DNA from: JANXVV01 sp038230975
GTDB lineage: Bacteria > Planctomycetota > Phycisphaerae > Tepidisphaerales > Tepidisphaeraceae
DNA length: 28,530 nucleotides
NCBI GenBank assembly: GCA_038230975.1
Contig: JBBRMF010000036.1
Location: 1 to 28,530, forward strand
Direction: 5' to 3'
The notes under the pieces are model-generated. The model had not been told where the DNA came from. It did no database searches and saw only the letters and a list, made by a program, of their open reading frames with translations. The position numbers were made by a program, and so were the translations under genes. Positions 15,070 through 23,147 of this stretch are shown piece by piece (the first letter of the stretch is position 1; every line of letters begins with the position of its first letter).

Positions 15070-17445
15070 TTAAGAGGCGTTTGCTGCCGCAACTGAATGG
15101 GGCGATGGCATCGTCGTGGGCTGGGTTGCCGGGGGCTTGTGACGAATTTGCTGAAGGCTTAACTCTTGCGGTTGCCATTGAATAAAGGGCCTGCCGTTAA
15201 AGTTACGCGGTGCGAGAACGGTGAATTGGTTTGCAGACCCGGAAGGTCGATCGGCCGGGTTATCTTCGTGAAAGATGATCGAACAGGGTTCAGACCAATG
15301 ATCGAGTTCGATCATTTCATACTCAGCCGTAATGACACGTCGTTTAAATCCGATCAGCTGGACCGGAGTCAACACGGCATATACGGGACGTTTGTCGTGT
15401 ATCGCGGCATCCACGAGGCGATGCTGTTCGTTGACCAGGTCAGTCTCTGATTTTCTCTTCAACAAATCGGCCATGTATTCGATCCGTTCTCGCTGGACGA
15501 GGACGGGGTTATCCTGCTTGTCCTGCGCTTTTTGAACCATGCCGAAGATTCCAAATCCTCCGGCGCTGCGAACGTTGAATCCATCAGACGCATAGAAATC
15601 CCCATCCGTCAGGAATTGCAGGTATTGCAAAAACTGCGGAAATAACCCTTCATCCGCGAAGAAAACCGGGTGCGTCGAAGCCGGCGTATCATCCACGGCA
15701 GGGGTCCCGGAGTTTTGAGTTGCGGCGTTCAAAGGTTTGCGCAAAACCGCTTTTGGATTGATCTTTGCCATGACCCGCTGAGCGGAATAAGCGAGATTCA
15801 TGTTTCCCCGATGTTGGCGTTCCATGTGAGGGAGGGTGATCCAAAGCCCAAGCGCGGCAGTCGCGGCGGTCAGAAATCCTGCGCCAATCGGTGTGGCAAT
15901 GGAGCCTTGCCAACGCTTTTGAATGGGGATTCCGTCGGTGGCGATCGCACCCAGGTTGGCGCTTCGCATCAACCACATGGCGGCTACGATGAGCGGCGGG
16001 AAGAGCGTGAGGAAGAACCGCAGAAAACCTGCCCCTGCGACCCCCTGACCCCAGTAGTAGGAGTTGTAGAGAAGCGTTCCGGGCAGGAACCATAGGGTCA
16101 GCATTAAACCGAGTCGCACCGAACGGCGGAAGCTGAATATCAATCCGGCGATGCCCAACGGCAAAATGAGAAACATGCCGTACAGGTAAAGCTCGTGAAC
16201 GGTGAAATCCCACTTTGAGAGAAACTCTTTTGTCGAAAACCCCTGGCTTTCATTGGTGGAGTCATAGCCGGTCACCTGTCCCATGGCGAACCAATTGAAC
16301 GCGACGAGCGCGGTCACCGGCAAACCCCAGGCGACGATAGGTATGGCGGCGTGAAAGTAGGAACGAATATTTTTCCATCGCATGGCGAAAATAGCGGCAA
16401 TGCCAAGCGGGCCCAGTGGCACTAAGCGAATGATTTTAATGAACTGCCACCAATGCGGATGCTTAGTGGACAGATCGGTATCGCGCAACACCTGATCGAG
16501 CGGAAAGAGGGGGAACAGCAAAAGTGCTTCGGTGTAACGGACGGTTACTGCGCAGCCGAGCAGGAAACCTCCAGTTGCGCCGTACCACCATCGCCCCGAC
16601 TGCCACCACCGAACGAGCAGAAACATGCCCCAAACAACCAAGCAAACAGACGGTGCATGGCTGTTGGGTTGAATTGAATAGACGAGCATCGTCTGCCCGG
16701 TGGCCAACACGATCATCGCCAGGAGGCCATAGAATGATCCGGCGACGGACCGCGTCAAAAAGAACATTCCCAGCACGGCCAATGCGGCGGTGATTGGGCT
16801 GACGAGGAATGCACCCTCTCGGCCGTGTCCTGTTGCACCACCGATCCAAATTCCGATGGCGTCAAGAATCGAAGTGCCGATTGGATACTTTGGATAGTAC
16901 CAGCCTTCTTTGGAATTGACGGTGAGCCATCGAACGAGAAATGCGGGTTTGGAAAACGGAGGCTTGTGTTCTTCGGCCTTGGTGCGCACCCACATTGCAC
17001 CGACAAATTGATAGTCATCCGAGGGCTTGAAACCGCTGGTGCCGTGCAGGGCGAAATTGCGGCCACCTACCATGTATCCATTTTCGTCAATGCCGGGACG
17101 CCCGGGGGCGGGGGCCCAGTAGGAAAAAAGCATGAAGAAATAACCACCGCTGATTGCGCACGCGAGGAGCAGATACAATGCACGCTTCCAGAGCGGTTCG
17201 CGTTCGATCAGCGGCGGAAGCAAGCGGAGTGGGGGTTGTCGATCTGTTTCAGAATCGTCTCTGGAAATCCTTCCGACGGCGGAGGACTGACCGAGGCTCG
17301 GCGCCAGATCGATTGGCGCGGTGGGAAATTCGAGGGGAGCGATTGGGGAATGCCGTTCCACTACGCGGTCATCCCACGGTGTCTCCACTAATTTCGGCGA
17401 GATCGGCGACACACCAAACACGGATGAATGAGAAGGACGGGTCAT
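15070..17445 (-). CDS. Polytopic membrane glycosyltransferase, family 39 / ArnT-like
   Basis: From the ATG at 17445 the product has 791 residues; the frame stays open to 17532, but those extra codons look untranslated. A cytoplasmic N-terminus of ~90 residues precedes the first helix (LYLLLACAISGGYFFMLFSY). The following extracytoplasmic loop has PGIDENGYMVGGRNFAL, whose acidic pair fits the catalytic Asp of GT39/GT83-type (GT-C fold) enzymes that use polyprenyl-phosphate sugars. About ten more membrane segments follow, then a ~200-residue soluble C-terminal domain ending in a Pro/Thr-rich tail. Donor and acceptor are unknown. It is separated from the preceding TPR gene by 142 nt with no clear promoter, and lies at the end of the Rnf/Gsp gene run. 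Confidence 0.82.
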   Translation of the reverse strand: MTRPSHSSVFGVSPISPKLVETPWDDRVVERHSPIAPLEFPTAPIDLAPSLGQSSAVGRISRDDSETDRQPPLRLLPPLIEREPLWKRALYLLLACAISGGYFFMLFSYWAPAPGRPGIDENGYMVGGRNFALHGTSGFKPSDDYQFVGAMWVRTKAEEHKPPFSKPAFLVRWLTVNSKEGWYYPKYPIGTSILDAIGIWIGGATGHGREGAFLVSPITAALAVLGMFFLTRSVAGSFYGLLAMIVLATGQTMLVYSIQPNSHAPSVCLVVWGMFLLVRWWQSGRWWYGATGGFLLGCAVTVRYTEALLLFPLFPLDQVLRDTDLSTKHPHWWQFIKIIRLVPLGPLGIAAIFAMRWKNIRSYFHAAIPIVAWGLPVTALVAFNWFAMGQVTGYDSTNESQGFSTKEFLSKWDFTVHELYLYGMFLILPLGIAGLIFSFRRSVRLGLMLTLWFLPGTLLYNSYYWGQGVAGAGFLRFFLTLFPPLIVAAMWLMRSANLGAIATDGIPIQKRWQGSIATPIGAGFLTAATAALGLWITLPHMERQHRGNMNLAYSAQRVMAKINPKAVLRKPLNAATQNSGTPAVDDTPASTHPVFFADEGLFPQFLQYLQFLTDGDFYASDGFNVRSAGGFGIFGMVQKAQDKQDNPVLVQRERIEYMADLLKRKSETDLVNEQHRLVDAAIHDKRPVYAVLTPVQLIGFKRRVITAEYEMIELDHWSEPCSIIFHEDNPADRPSGSANQFTVLAPRNFNGRPFIQWQPQELSLQQIRHKPPATQPTTMPSPHSVAAANAS

Positions 17446-17587
17446 GATGTTAGTTTCTCGGTAACCTACTTGAATTCGGCAGATCCTGTCATGCACCCAA
17501 GCATTACGCCGGATGCCAGTCGTCAGTGTCATTTTCCATATCCGGGTTTATGGTTCAATCGACTTACGTATGTAAGATGCTGTATCT

Positions 17588-18211
17588 CTAACTCCCGGTG
17601 GGTCGGGTTGTTGCGTTCGGGAGCGTGATGATATCGTCGCCGGGGGATGGCACGCGAATCAATTGTTCCTTGGCCCAGCGAACGCGATCGGGCCGTGTGT
17701 CCTTGAAGACCATCTCTTGAAGCAGTTTGCGCGTCTCTTCGTCGAGCAGCTTTCGTTTGACGCGAATGATGGCCAGATTGGCGATGTACTCCGGATTGTC
17801 CGGCTCCAGTTCGTAAGCGCGGGCAAAAGCGTCGGAGGCTTCTGAAAGTTTTCCGGCTTTCTCCATGACCAGGCCGAGATTATTGCGAACTTCCGGTTGA
17901 TGCGGCATCAACTTGATGGCGTTTTCAAATTCCCACGCAGCCGGGTAAAGCTTTCCCTGTTTCAGATAGACGATGCCGAGATTATTGCGAGCAGGGCCGT
18001 ACATCACGTCAGCGGCGATCGCGTTTTTGAGAATCTCTTCGGAGGCGTCGTATTTTCCTTCCGTGATTAATTTGTAAGCCGCGTCGTTTTGTACACGGGC
18101 CACTTCTGTGTTCTGACGAGCGGGTGTAATTCCGGAACCGGATTGACAACCTTGAGCGATCAGCGCTGCCAGCAAACACGCTCCAAAAATTCGACGCGAC
18201 TTGTTGATCAT
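17588..18211 (-). CDS. TPR-repeat lipoprotein
   Basis: The signal peptide ends in lipobox LIAQGC (Cys22), so the 207-residue protein is a predicted lipoprotein. Three to four TPR units cover about residues 45-165; ARNNLGIVYLKQGKLYPAAW and RNNLGLVMEKAGKLSEASDA are clear. It follows the GspM-like gene by 44 nt in the secretion operon. Small TPR lipoproteins next to type II secretion or type IV pilus genes often act as assembly factors (pilotin/PilF type). That role is inferred from context here. Confidence 0.85.
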   Translation of the reverse strand: MINKSRRIFGACLLAALIAQGCQSGSGITPARQNTEVARVQNDAAYKLITEGKYDASEEILKNAIAADVMYGPARNNLGIVYLKQGKLYPAAWEFENAIKLMPHQPEVRNNLGLVMEKAGKLSEASDAFARAYELEPDNPEYIANLAIIRVKRKLLDEETRKLLQEMVFKDTRPDRVRWAKEQLIRVPSPGDDIITLPNATTRPTGS

Positions 18212-18255
18212 AAAAATGGCCTTTTGCGGCGGAATTGCGGTCTTCCCTGTGTGAA

Positions 18256-18819
18256 TCAGCGTGCCGACTTCGATTCCGGGGGCGGTAGCATGAGATACGC
18301 GACCGTTACATCAGCCGTCCAAAGTTCTTCACCGCGTAAGGAAGCGGGTGCCGCACTTCGCGAAGCAAGGCTGCCTGATGCCTCCGGCGGAGTCAGCTCG
18401 ATCGTCTTGGCCCGCGAACCCGGATCGTTTACGGACAATTGATGAAAAAAAACCGTCAATTGCTGCAAGGTGATTTTCTCAAATCGAAGGATCACCGGCA
18501 ACTCGCTGTATTCGCTGTTTCCCACTTTGGCCGGCGAGCCGGGATCGATATCCACCAGTTGATCGCGCACGCCGGCGATGACCGCAGCACTGCCGAGCCG
18601 ACGGGTCAATTCCGAAGGATTGTCGAGCCTGCCAGCGGCGATTTGCAGTCCACCGGTCGCCTGCACAATGTCGGCCAAGTCATGATGAACGGCTCGCAAA
18701 TCACGTTCACCCGCCAAGGCGTTTGCGCGGCCTTTCTCTAAACGTCCGTAAGCCACAAGCGCCGAGCAGAGGCTCAAAAAGACGATGAATCCGAGAACTT
18801 GGGTACGATGGGTTCGCAT
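18256..18819 (-). CDS. GspM/PilO-like type II secretion inner-membrane subunit
   Basis: One N-terminal membrane helix (about 7-25, VLGFIVFLSLCSALVAYG) is followed by a periplasmic domain with a coiled region (RANALAGERDLRAVHHDLADI) and a ferredoxin-like fold pattern (LPVILRFEKITLQQLTVFFHQL, then EELWTADVTVAYLML). This architecture, with its place directly after GspL, indicates GspM. GspM proteins are poorly conserved, so position carries much of the weight. The 187-residue length fits the family (about 160-180). Confidence 0.7.
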   Translation of the reverse strand: MRTHRTQVLGFIVFLSLCSALVAYGRLEKGRANALAGERDLRAVHHDLADIVQATGGLQIAAGRLDNPSELTRRLGSAAVIAGVRDQLVDIDPGSPAKVGNSEYSELPVILRFEKITLQQLTVFFHQLSVNDPGSRAKTIELTPPEASGSLASRSAAPASLRGEELWTADVTVAYLMLPPPESKSAR

Positions 18820-18833
18820 GATAGTTTGAGGTG

Positions 18834-20156
18834 TTAGTGCCTGGCGATGGTGGGCGCTCGCACCGGTCGTGTCCCTCTTAAGGTAAAGCTCCAGAAGCCT
18901 TCTGCGTCGCGGTGGACCTGCGGTGGGGGAACCTCGGTTCCTGCCAGCCTCGCGGCGGCGGCCAATGCATCGACATCGCTGAAGTTGCGGACTCGGCCTT
19001 GCAATTCAAACAGATCATCCTGGAATGACAAACTTTCCAGCTTGTATTTCGCGTCGTTCGGCAATCTCGAAAGAACGCCATAGAACAATTCCATGGCCGA
19101 GCGACTGGATTCATTCGGCAACGTTCCAGTGCCGCGAGAAGCGGTTTTTCGATGCTCACTTTCGACGATCGTCTTGACATTGGACGGCACGGACCACGAA
19201 GGGAATGCAGCGGAAAATTCCTCAGTCATCCGGTTGTTTGCGGTGGTCGCCGCAATATTGTAGCGATGCGATCGCCACAAGAAACCGACCGTAGCGCACA
19301 CAAGGAATATGGCCGCCGCGGCCAAAAGAAAATCCAGCGCCTGGCGATGAAGCCTGAGAGGATCGGAAATAGCCAGGGCTCCGCGTCGGAATTCGACCCA
19401 CGGTTTAAGACGACTTTCCAGGATTGCCGCACCCCCGATCGCTGAGACCTGGCGCGGAAGAACCGGCACGCTTTTTAAACTCAAATTTCCAATCATTGCC
19501 GCTGAAATGCCACAGGCGCGAATCGGCACTCCTTCCTCGCCACGTTCCATGTCGAGTACATCCAGATGCAAGCGCAGCGCATCCGGCTGATTGGCGAGCA
19601 AGGACCAACCGGTGGGCATGCCGTTATGAATGGATACGACATTGATCTGATCGTCGTCACCCATCAGGAGAATTTGCGAGCCGGTCCCCTCGGCAAGTTG
19701 CTGGGCCGACAGTAGCGTCGCGGCACAAATGGATTGCACCGCAATGCCGTAACTTTCAAGCGAATGCAATAACGGCGAGATGGCATCTTCGCGAACGCAC
19801 ACGCCAAGTGCTCGCCCCTCACCGATGGCAAAATCGGCGACGATACTTTCGGCGGCCATCGGAAGCTTTTCTTCCAGTCGATAGAGCATGGCCTTGCGAT
19901 CGCCCCGCGGAAGCCCGGCAATGTCGATCGAAGCGGCCCAGCAGTCAGCTGATGAAAGCGCGAGCATCACGCCTTGCCCTTTATAACCGAGTCGGTCCAA
20001 CTCGGTTTTCAGCCTCTCGGCAATCAGTTGCGGGGATATTTGGGAAGCATCGCCTTCCGGAGGCAGCATGTCCGCCAGCGAGGCATGTCCCCCGGTGACC
20101 GTGGCGATTTGCCAGGTGGTGCCATGCGGAAAAAGAATGTAAGAGGTCGTCGACAT
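18834..20156 (-). CDS. gspL: GspL-like type II secretion protein (PilM-like actin fold + PilN-like domain)
   Basis: The N-terminal ~270 residues have the degenerate actin-like fold of GspL/PilM (VMLALSSADCWAASIDIAGL, KAMLYRLEEKLP, ILLMGDDDQINVV). A single membrane helix follows near residue 275-295 (DFLLAAAAIFLVCATVGFLW). The periplasmic part ends in a PilN-like ferredoxin domain (YKLESLSFQDDLFELQGRV). In type II secretion GspL anchors the ATPase GspE to the inner-membrane platform. Length is 440. The gene abuts the GspC-like gene exactly (TAA then ATG, no spacer) and precedes GspM by 14 nt. Confidence 0.82.
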   Translation of the reverse strand: MSTTSYILFPHGTTWQIATVTGGHASLADMLPPEGDASQISPQLIAERLKTELDRLGYKGQGVMLALSSADCWAASIDIAGLPRGDRKAMLYRLEEKLPMAAESIVADFAIGEGRALGVCVREDAISPLLHSLESYGIAVQSICAATLLSAQQLAEGTGSQILLMGDDDQINVVSIHNGMPTGWSLLANQPDALRLHLDVLDMERGEEGVPIRACGISAAMIGNLSLKSVPVLPRQVSAIGGAAILESRLKPWVEFRRGALAISDPLRLHRQALDFLLAAAAIFLVCATVGFLWRSHRYNIAATTANNRMTEEFSAAFPSWSVPSNVKTIVESEHRKTASRGTGTLPNESSRSAMELFYGVLSRLPNDAKYKLESLSFQDDLFELQGRVRNFSDVDALAAAARLAGTEVPPPQVHRDAEGFWSFTLRGTRPVRAPTIARH

Positions 20157-20666
20157 TTAATGTAGCGCAGGCTCGACCGGTTTGGAGAGCTTGATGATTT
20201 GGCCATTGAATTTGACGTCGACTTCCGCCGGCCGCACCGCCACGACGGTAACACCGCTTAAAGTCTCACCTACCCCGCAAACTTCAACGGCATTGCTCAT
20301 CGTCTTCAACATTGCCAGGGAATTCCCGATCGTCCCGACGAGCGAAACGGGCACCCCCGCCGACATCGGGGTGACCGGATTGACGTTCGGTTCGGTCGTT
20401 TTCACGGCGATGGGTGGATTCGGAGAATTGGGCAGAGCTTCGCCGAGGGGTTGCCGCAGCGGTGTTCTCCAGATTTTCTCAAAGGCTGATAGCTCCGGAA
20501 TGGAAGGGCTCGTGGCGGGTCGTGTGGTCGACAGTATTGAAGCGGATTCTAAAGTGGGCAGGTGCTCAATAGGCCAGAGAAATGCCGCGAGAAGTGTAAC
20601 GACGGCAGCAATCAAAACGCCGGTCGCGCCGGTCCACAGCGCCATGTTTATTTGCTTCGCATTCAT
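20157..20666 (-). CDS. GspC-like type II secretion protein
   Basis: From the ATG at 20666 (a TTG nine codons upstream is less likely) the product has 169 residues. There is one membrane helix (about 10-30). A Pro/Ser-rich linker then leads to a GspC homology-region-like beta domain: VSLVGTIGNSLAMLKT, EVCGVGETLSGVTVVAV, EVDVKFNGQIIKLSKP. That domain contacts the secretin GspD in characterised systems. No PDZ domain follows, so it is a short form. Its place between GspK and GspL supports the call. Confidence 0.72.
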   Translation of the reverse strand: MNAKQINMALWTGATGVLIAAVVTLLAAFLWPIEHLPTLESASILSTTRPATSPSIPELSAFEKIWRTPLRQPLGEALPNSPNPPIAVKTTEPNVNPVTPMSAGVPVSLVGTIGNSLAMLKTMSNAVEVCGVGETLSGVTVVAVRPAEVDVKFNGQIIKLSKPVEPALH

Positions 20667-20739
20667 TTCATGCCCAATACGAATCGCCAACAATTCTGAG
20701 ACTCCATTCGATCGCAGGCCTCAATAGCGATCGCACATC

Positions 20740-21726
20740 CTACCAAACGAATGCAGAATTGCGCGGTTGATTCTTATCCGACTCATCCATGATCGACAAA
20801 AAATGCCAGGTGCGTCGGTGGTCGTTGCTGGTGATCCAGAGGGAATGGCAGGTTGACGTTTCAGTCAGCGTCGTGAGTCCATCGAAATTCTTGGGATCGA
20901 TTCCCGCCGCCCTGGCCATGCGGATGATCGGATCTTTATCGACTGGTCCTTTTTTGGGTAACGCTAACGGTGTCCCCTCGGCGACACGATTTCGGATGTC
21001 GAGCAATCGACCTTGGTCCACTCTGGATAACTTGGTTCCAACCGCCAATTGAAGCGCGGCGGGAGTCACCCGGCGGAGATTTACGCGGCCTCCACCCCAG
21101 CAGGTCAGCAATTCTGTCACTCGAAATGAGCCTTGCGTTGCGAGCAGTTTTTCGGCAGAAGCATCCTCGAAAACCTGTCCGAATCCGCTGATCCAAATGG
21201 GCAATCCCACCGGCGCATCTGATGATTTTGTGGTCGGGTTTGTAAGAGGGCCTGTAGCGGGAACGGGAAGCGGCGCATTCAACGGCGATGGGCTCGGGCG
21301 GAGTCGAACGTTGATCCCTAAGCCGGTGCCGGAAAGACCCTGGCGAAGTCGCTCCTCGGCCGTAGTGCGGTCCGTATGATCGAACAGAACATTGACGTTG
21401 GCCTTGGCTTGTTCGTCGCCGATCGTCAGATCAAAAACTTCGTCACCCAGTTGCACTCGTGCTCGATAGGAAGGGGAAGTCGAGTGATGTGCCACCTCGT
21501 TCGCGAGCAGAATGGATTCGGCGTATGGAAGTGTGGCCAGTCGGCAGGAGATCACGCCCCAGCGATGTTGTAATTTATCGGCCGCCAGACGCGCCGCAAT
21601 GGTGTGCCGCATCGTGCCTCGGCTCACTGCCACCATGAGGCCCGCGGCCAATATCAACAGGCCAAGCGTCACCACGAGAACATAGCCTCGGTTGCGGATT
21701 CGTACTGTGGCAATTGAGCGAGTCAT
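20740..21726 (-). CDS. gspK: GspK-like minor pseudopilin
   Basis: The N-terminus RGYVLVVTLGLLILAAGLMVAV is a pseudopilin hydrophobic segment behind Gly14, the likely prepilin peptidase site (RNRG-YVLVV). The cleaved protein would start with Tyr, and Glu5 is absent, as known for GspK. The body (FDLTIGDEQAKANVNVL, then TCWGGGRVNLRRV and a helical ArgAlaAla region) matches GspK, including the SAM-like helix-hairpin ending with VNLNTA-like residues (here VNLRRVTPAAL). Length 328. GspK caps the pseudopilus tip. No GspD, E, F or G is in the window. Confidence 0.82.
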   Translation of the reverse strand: MTRSIATVRIRNRGYVLVVTLGLLILAAGLMVAVSRGTMRHTIAARLAADKLQHRWGVISCRLATLPYAESILLANEVAHHSTSPSYRARVQLGDEVFDLTIGDEQAKANVNVLFDHTDRTTAEERLRQGLSGTGLGINVRLRPSPSPLNAPLPVPATGPLTNPTTKSSDAPVGLPIWISGFGQVFEDASAEKLLATQGSFRVTELLTCWGGGRVNLRRVTPAALQLAVGTKLSRVDQGRLLDIRNRVAEGTPLALPKKGPVDKDPIIRMARAAGIDPKNFDGLTTLTETSTCHSLWITSNDHRRTWHFLSIMDESDKNQPRNSAFVW

Positions 21727-21746
21727 CGAAAGAATCCTATCGCTTT

Positions 21747-21815
21747 GTGCGGTGGGTATACTCGCCCACCCTCCGTGTCACTCGGCAAATCGGTGGGCGA
21801 ACACACCCACCGCAC
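21747..21815. repeat. REP/BIME-like double palindrome
   Basis: Two 24-nt arms (21747-21770 and 21792-21815) form an inverted repeat with 21 of 24 positions matching; the outer 11 nt, GTGCGGTGGGT / ACCCACCGCAC, are perfect. Each arm is itself a small palindrome (GGTGGG ... CCCACC). It lies between the RnfD-like and GspK genes. It may act as an mRNA stabiliser or attenuator inside the operon, or be a mobile REP unit. Confidence 0.7.
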
Positions 21816-21830
21816 ACTCTGAATCATCCG

Positions 21831-23096
21831 TCAGACGAGCGGTTTGGAATGGAATAGTTTATCACACGTCGGCGTGACCAGACTAACCACCAGCAATGCC
21901 AAATAAGGGCCAAAAGACACTGAAAGATACAACTGAAGGACGGATGCAAGCAAACCGATGAGCACGGCATAAATAACGCGTGCCCGCCTGGCCATCGGGC
22001 GGATGGCCGGGGCAGTGGCGAGGAAAAACGCCATGAACAGCAGCGGCCCGGCCATGATTTCGTAATTCGCGAAAGTGATCGCCTTCGCCGCACCAATATC
22101 GCGGTCGCGAAAGGCGAGCCAGCGCCAGTCGGTGCTCATGCGGGCAACACCGCCGATGGTGACCTCCTTGATGATCGCCGGGATGGGCAATATCAGCAGC
22201 GATGCAAACGAAGAAAAAAAGATAAGAAGCGGAATCCGGAAATCGATCACGCCGCGATAGAGCAGGAATAATCCTCCGACGATGACCGCGATGGCGCTGG
22301 CAGCGCCGATGGGTCCGGGTTGCCCGCCCAGAATCAAATCTTCCAACGGCGGCATCTCATCACGCAGCAGACCATCCAACGACATCCAATTGCGATCCGG
22401 GCGCTGCTGAGCGGATGTGAATCGCAACAGCTTTTCAGAGGCGGCTTCTGTGACGTAAATACCATCCTGGTCGGAGCGGGGCTCCATCCTGATCCATCCT
22501 TCGCTGGCATTCATTGCACGATCGCTACGTTCGGATTTCGCCACATCGCCGACAAACAATCTTTCGCGTTGCAGCACCCAGTGGGGAACCAGTGCGTGCT
22601 TGAAAAGCACGACGAGAAGTAGGTATGCCACGAGGACCGGATGAATGCGACCTGAACCCACGCCCCCGAGCAGCCAGGTCAGCATGACGATGAGCAATCC
22701 GGAACCGGCGAGAATCGCCCATTGTGCGCCATGCGTACCTTCAAAAGGGGGTTCGCCGGTCATCAAATGAACCGGCAACATCAGCGCCATCAGCAAGGAT
22801 AGCCATAGAACATGCGACGTCCGCAGATGAGCGCCGCGGGCACCGATCCGCGTCCAGATCGGAAGCGCAAGGGCCGAACAACCGACGACAATGCCAATCA
22901 AAAACAGAGCGCGCCAACCGTAGAGCAAAATGCCCGCGACGATGGGCAGCATCGCACCCATTCCATGCAATGAGAAAAAGCCGGATAGGGTCAATCCACT
23001 GTGGCCAAGCGTTGAACGACGGGTGTGCGTCAACCGGTCCGCAGCAGGGTTTGCAGGACTATCGGCGAGTTGCATGGCAGTCGCGGAATCAGGCAT
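21831..23096 (-). CDS. rnfD: RnfD-like membrane subunit lacking the flavinylation motif
   Basis: About nine hydrophobic segments are visible. RnfD signatures include GGVGSGRIHPVLVAYLLL, GQPGPIGAASAIAVIVGGLF followed by LLYRGVIDFRIPLL, and a late MAGPLLFMAFFLATAP. RnfD normally has an SGATPL motif whose Thr carries FMN, and FMATDP in the last motif. Here no SGAT motif is found, and the Asp of ATDP is Ala. A longer periplasmic insertion (about 185-245) occupies the place of the flavin loop. Start taken as ATG at 23096; a TTG three codons upstream is possible. It follows the RnfC-like gene by 51 nt. Confidence 0.82.
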   Translation of the reverse strand: MPDSATAMQLADSPANPAADRLTHTRRSTLGHSGLTLSGFFSLHGMGAMLPIVAGILLYGWRALFLIGIVVGCSALALPIWTRIGARGAHLRTSHVLWLSLLMALMLPVHLMTGEPPFEGTHGAQWAILAGSGLLIVMLTWLLGGVGSGRIHPVLVAYLLLVVLFKHALVPHWVLQRERLFVGDVAKSERSDRAMNASEGWIRMEPRSDQDGIYVTEAASEKLLRFTSAQQRPDRNWMSLDGLLRDEMPPLEDLILGGQPGPIGAASAIAVIVGGLFLLYRGVIDFRIPLLIFFSSFASLLILPIPAIIKEVTIGGVARMSTDWRWLAFRDRDIGAAKAITFANYEIMAGPLLFMAFFLATAPAIRPMARRARVIYAVLIGLLASVLQLYLSVSFGPYLALLVVSLVTPTCDKLFHSKPLV

Positions 23097-23147
23097 AAGC
23101 GGCAACCGATCAATTCGTTCTCAACCTTCGCGGCGTGATGATACAAC

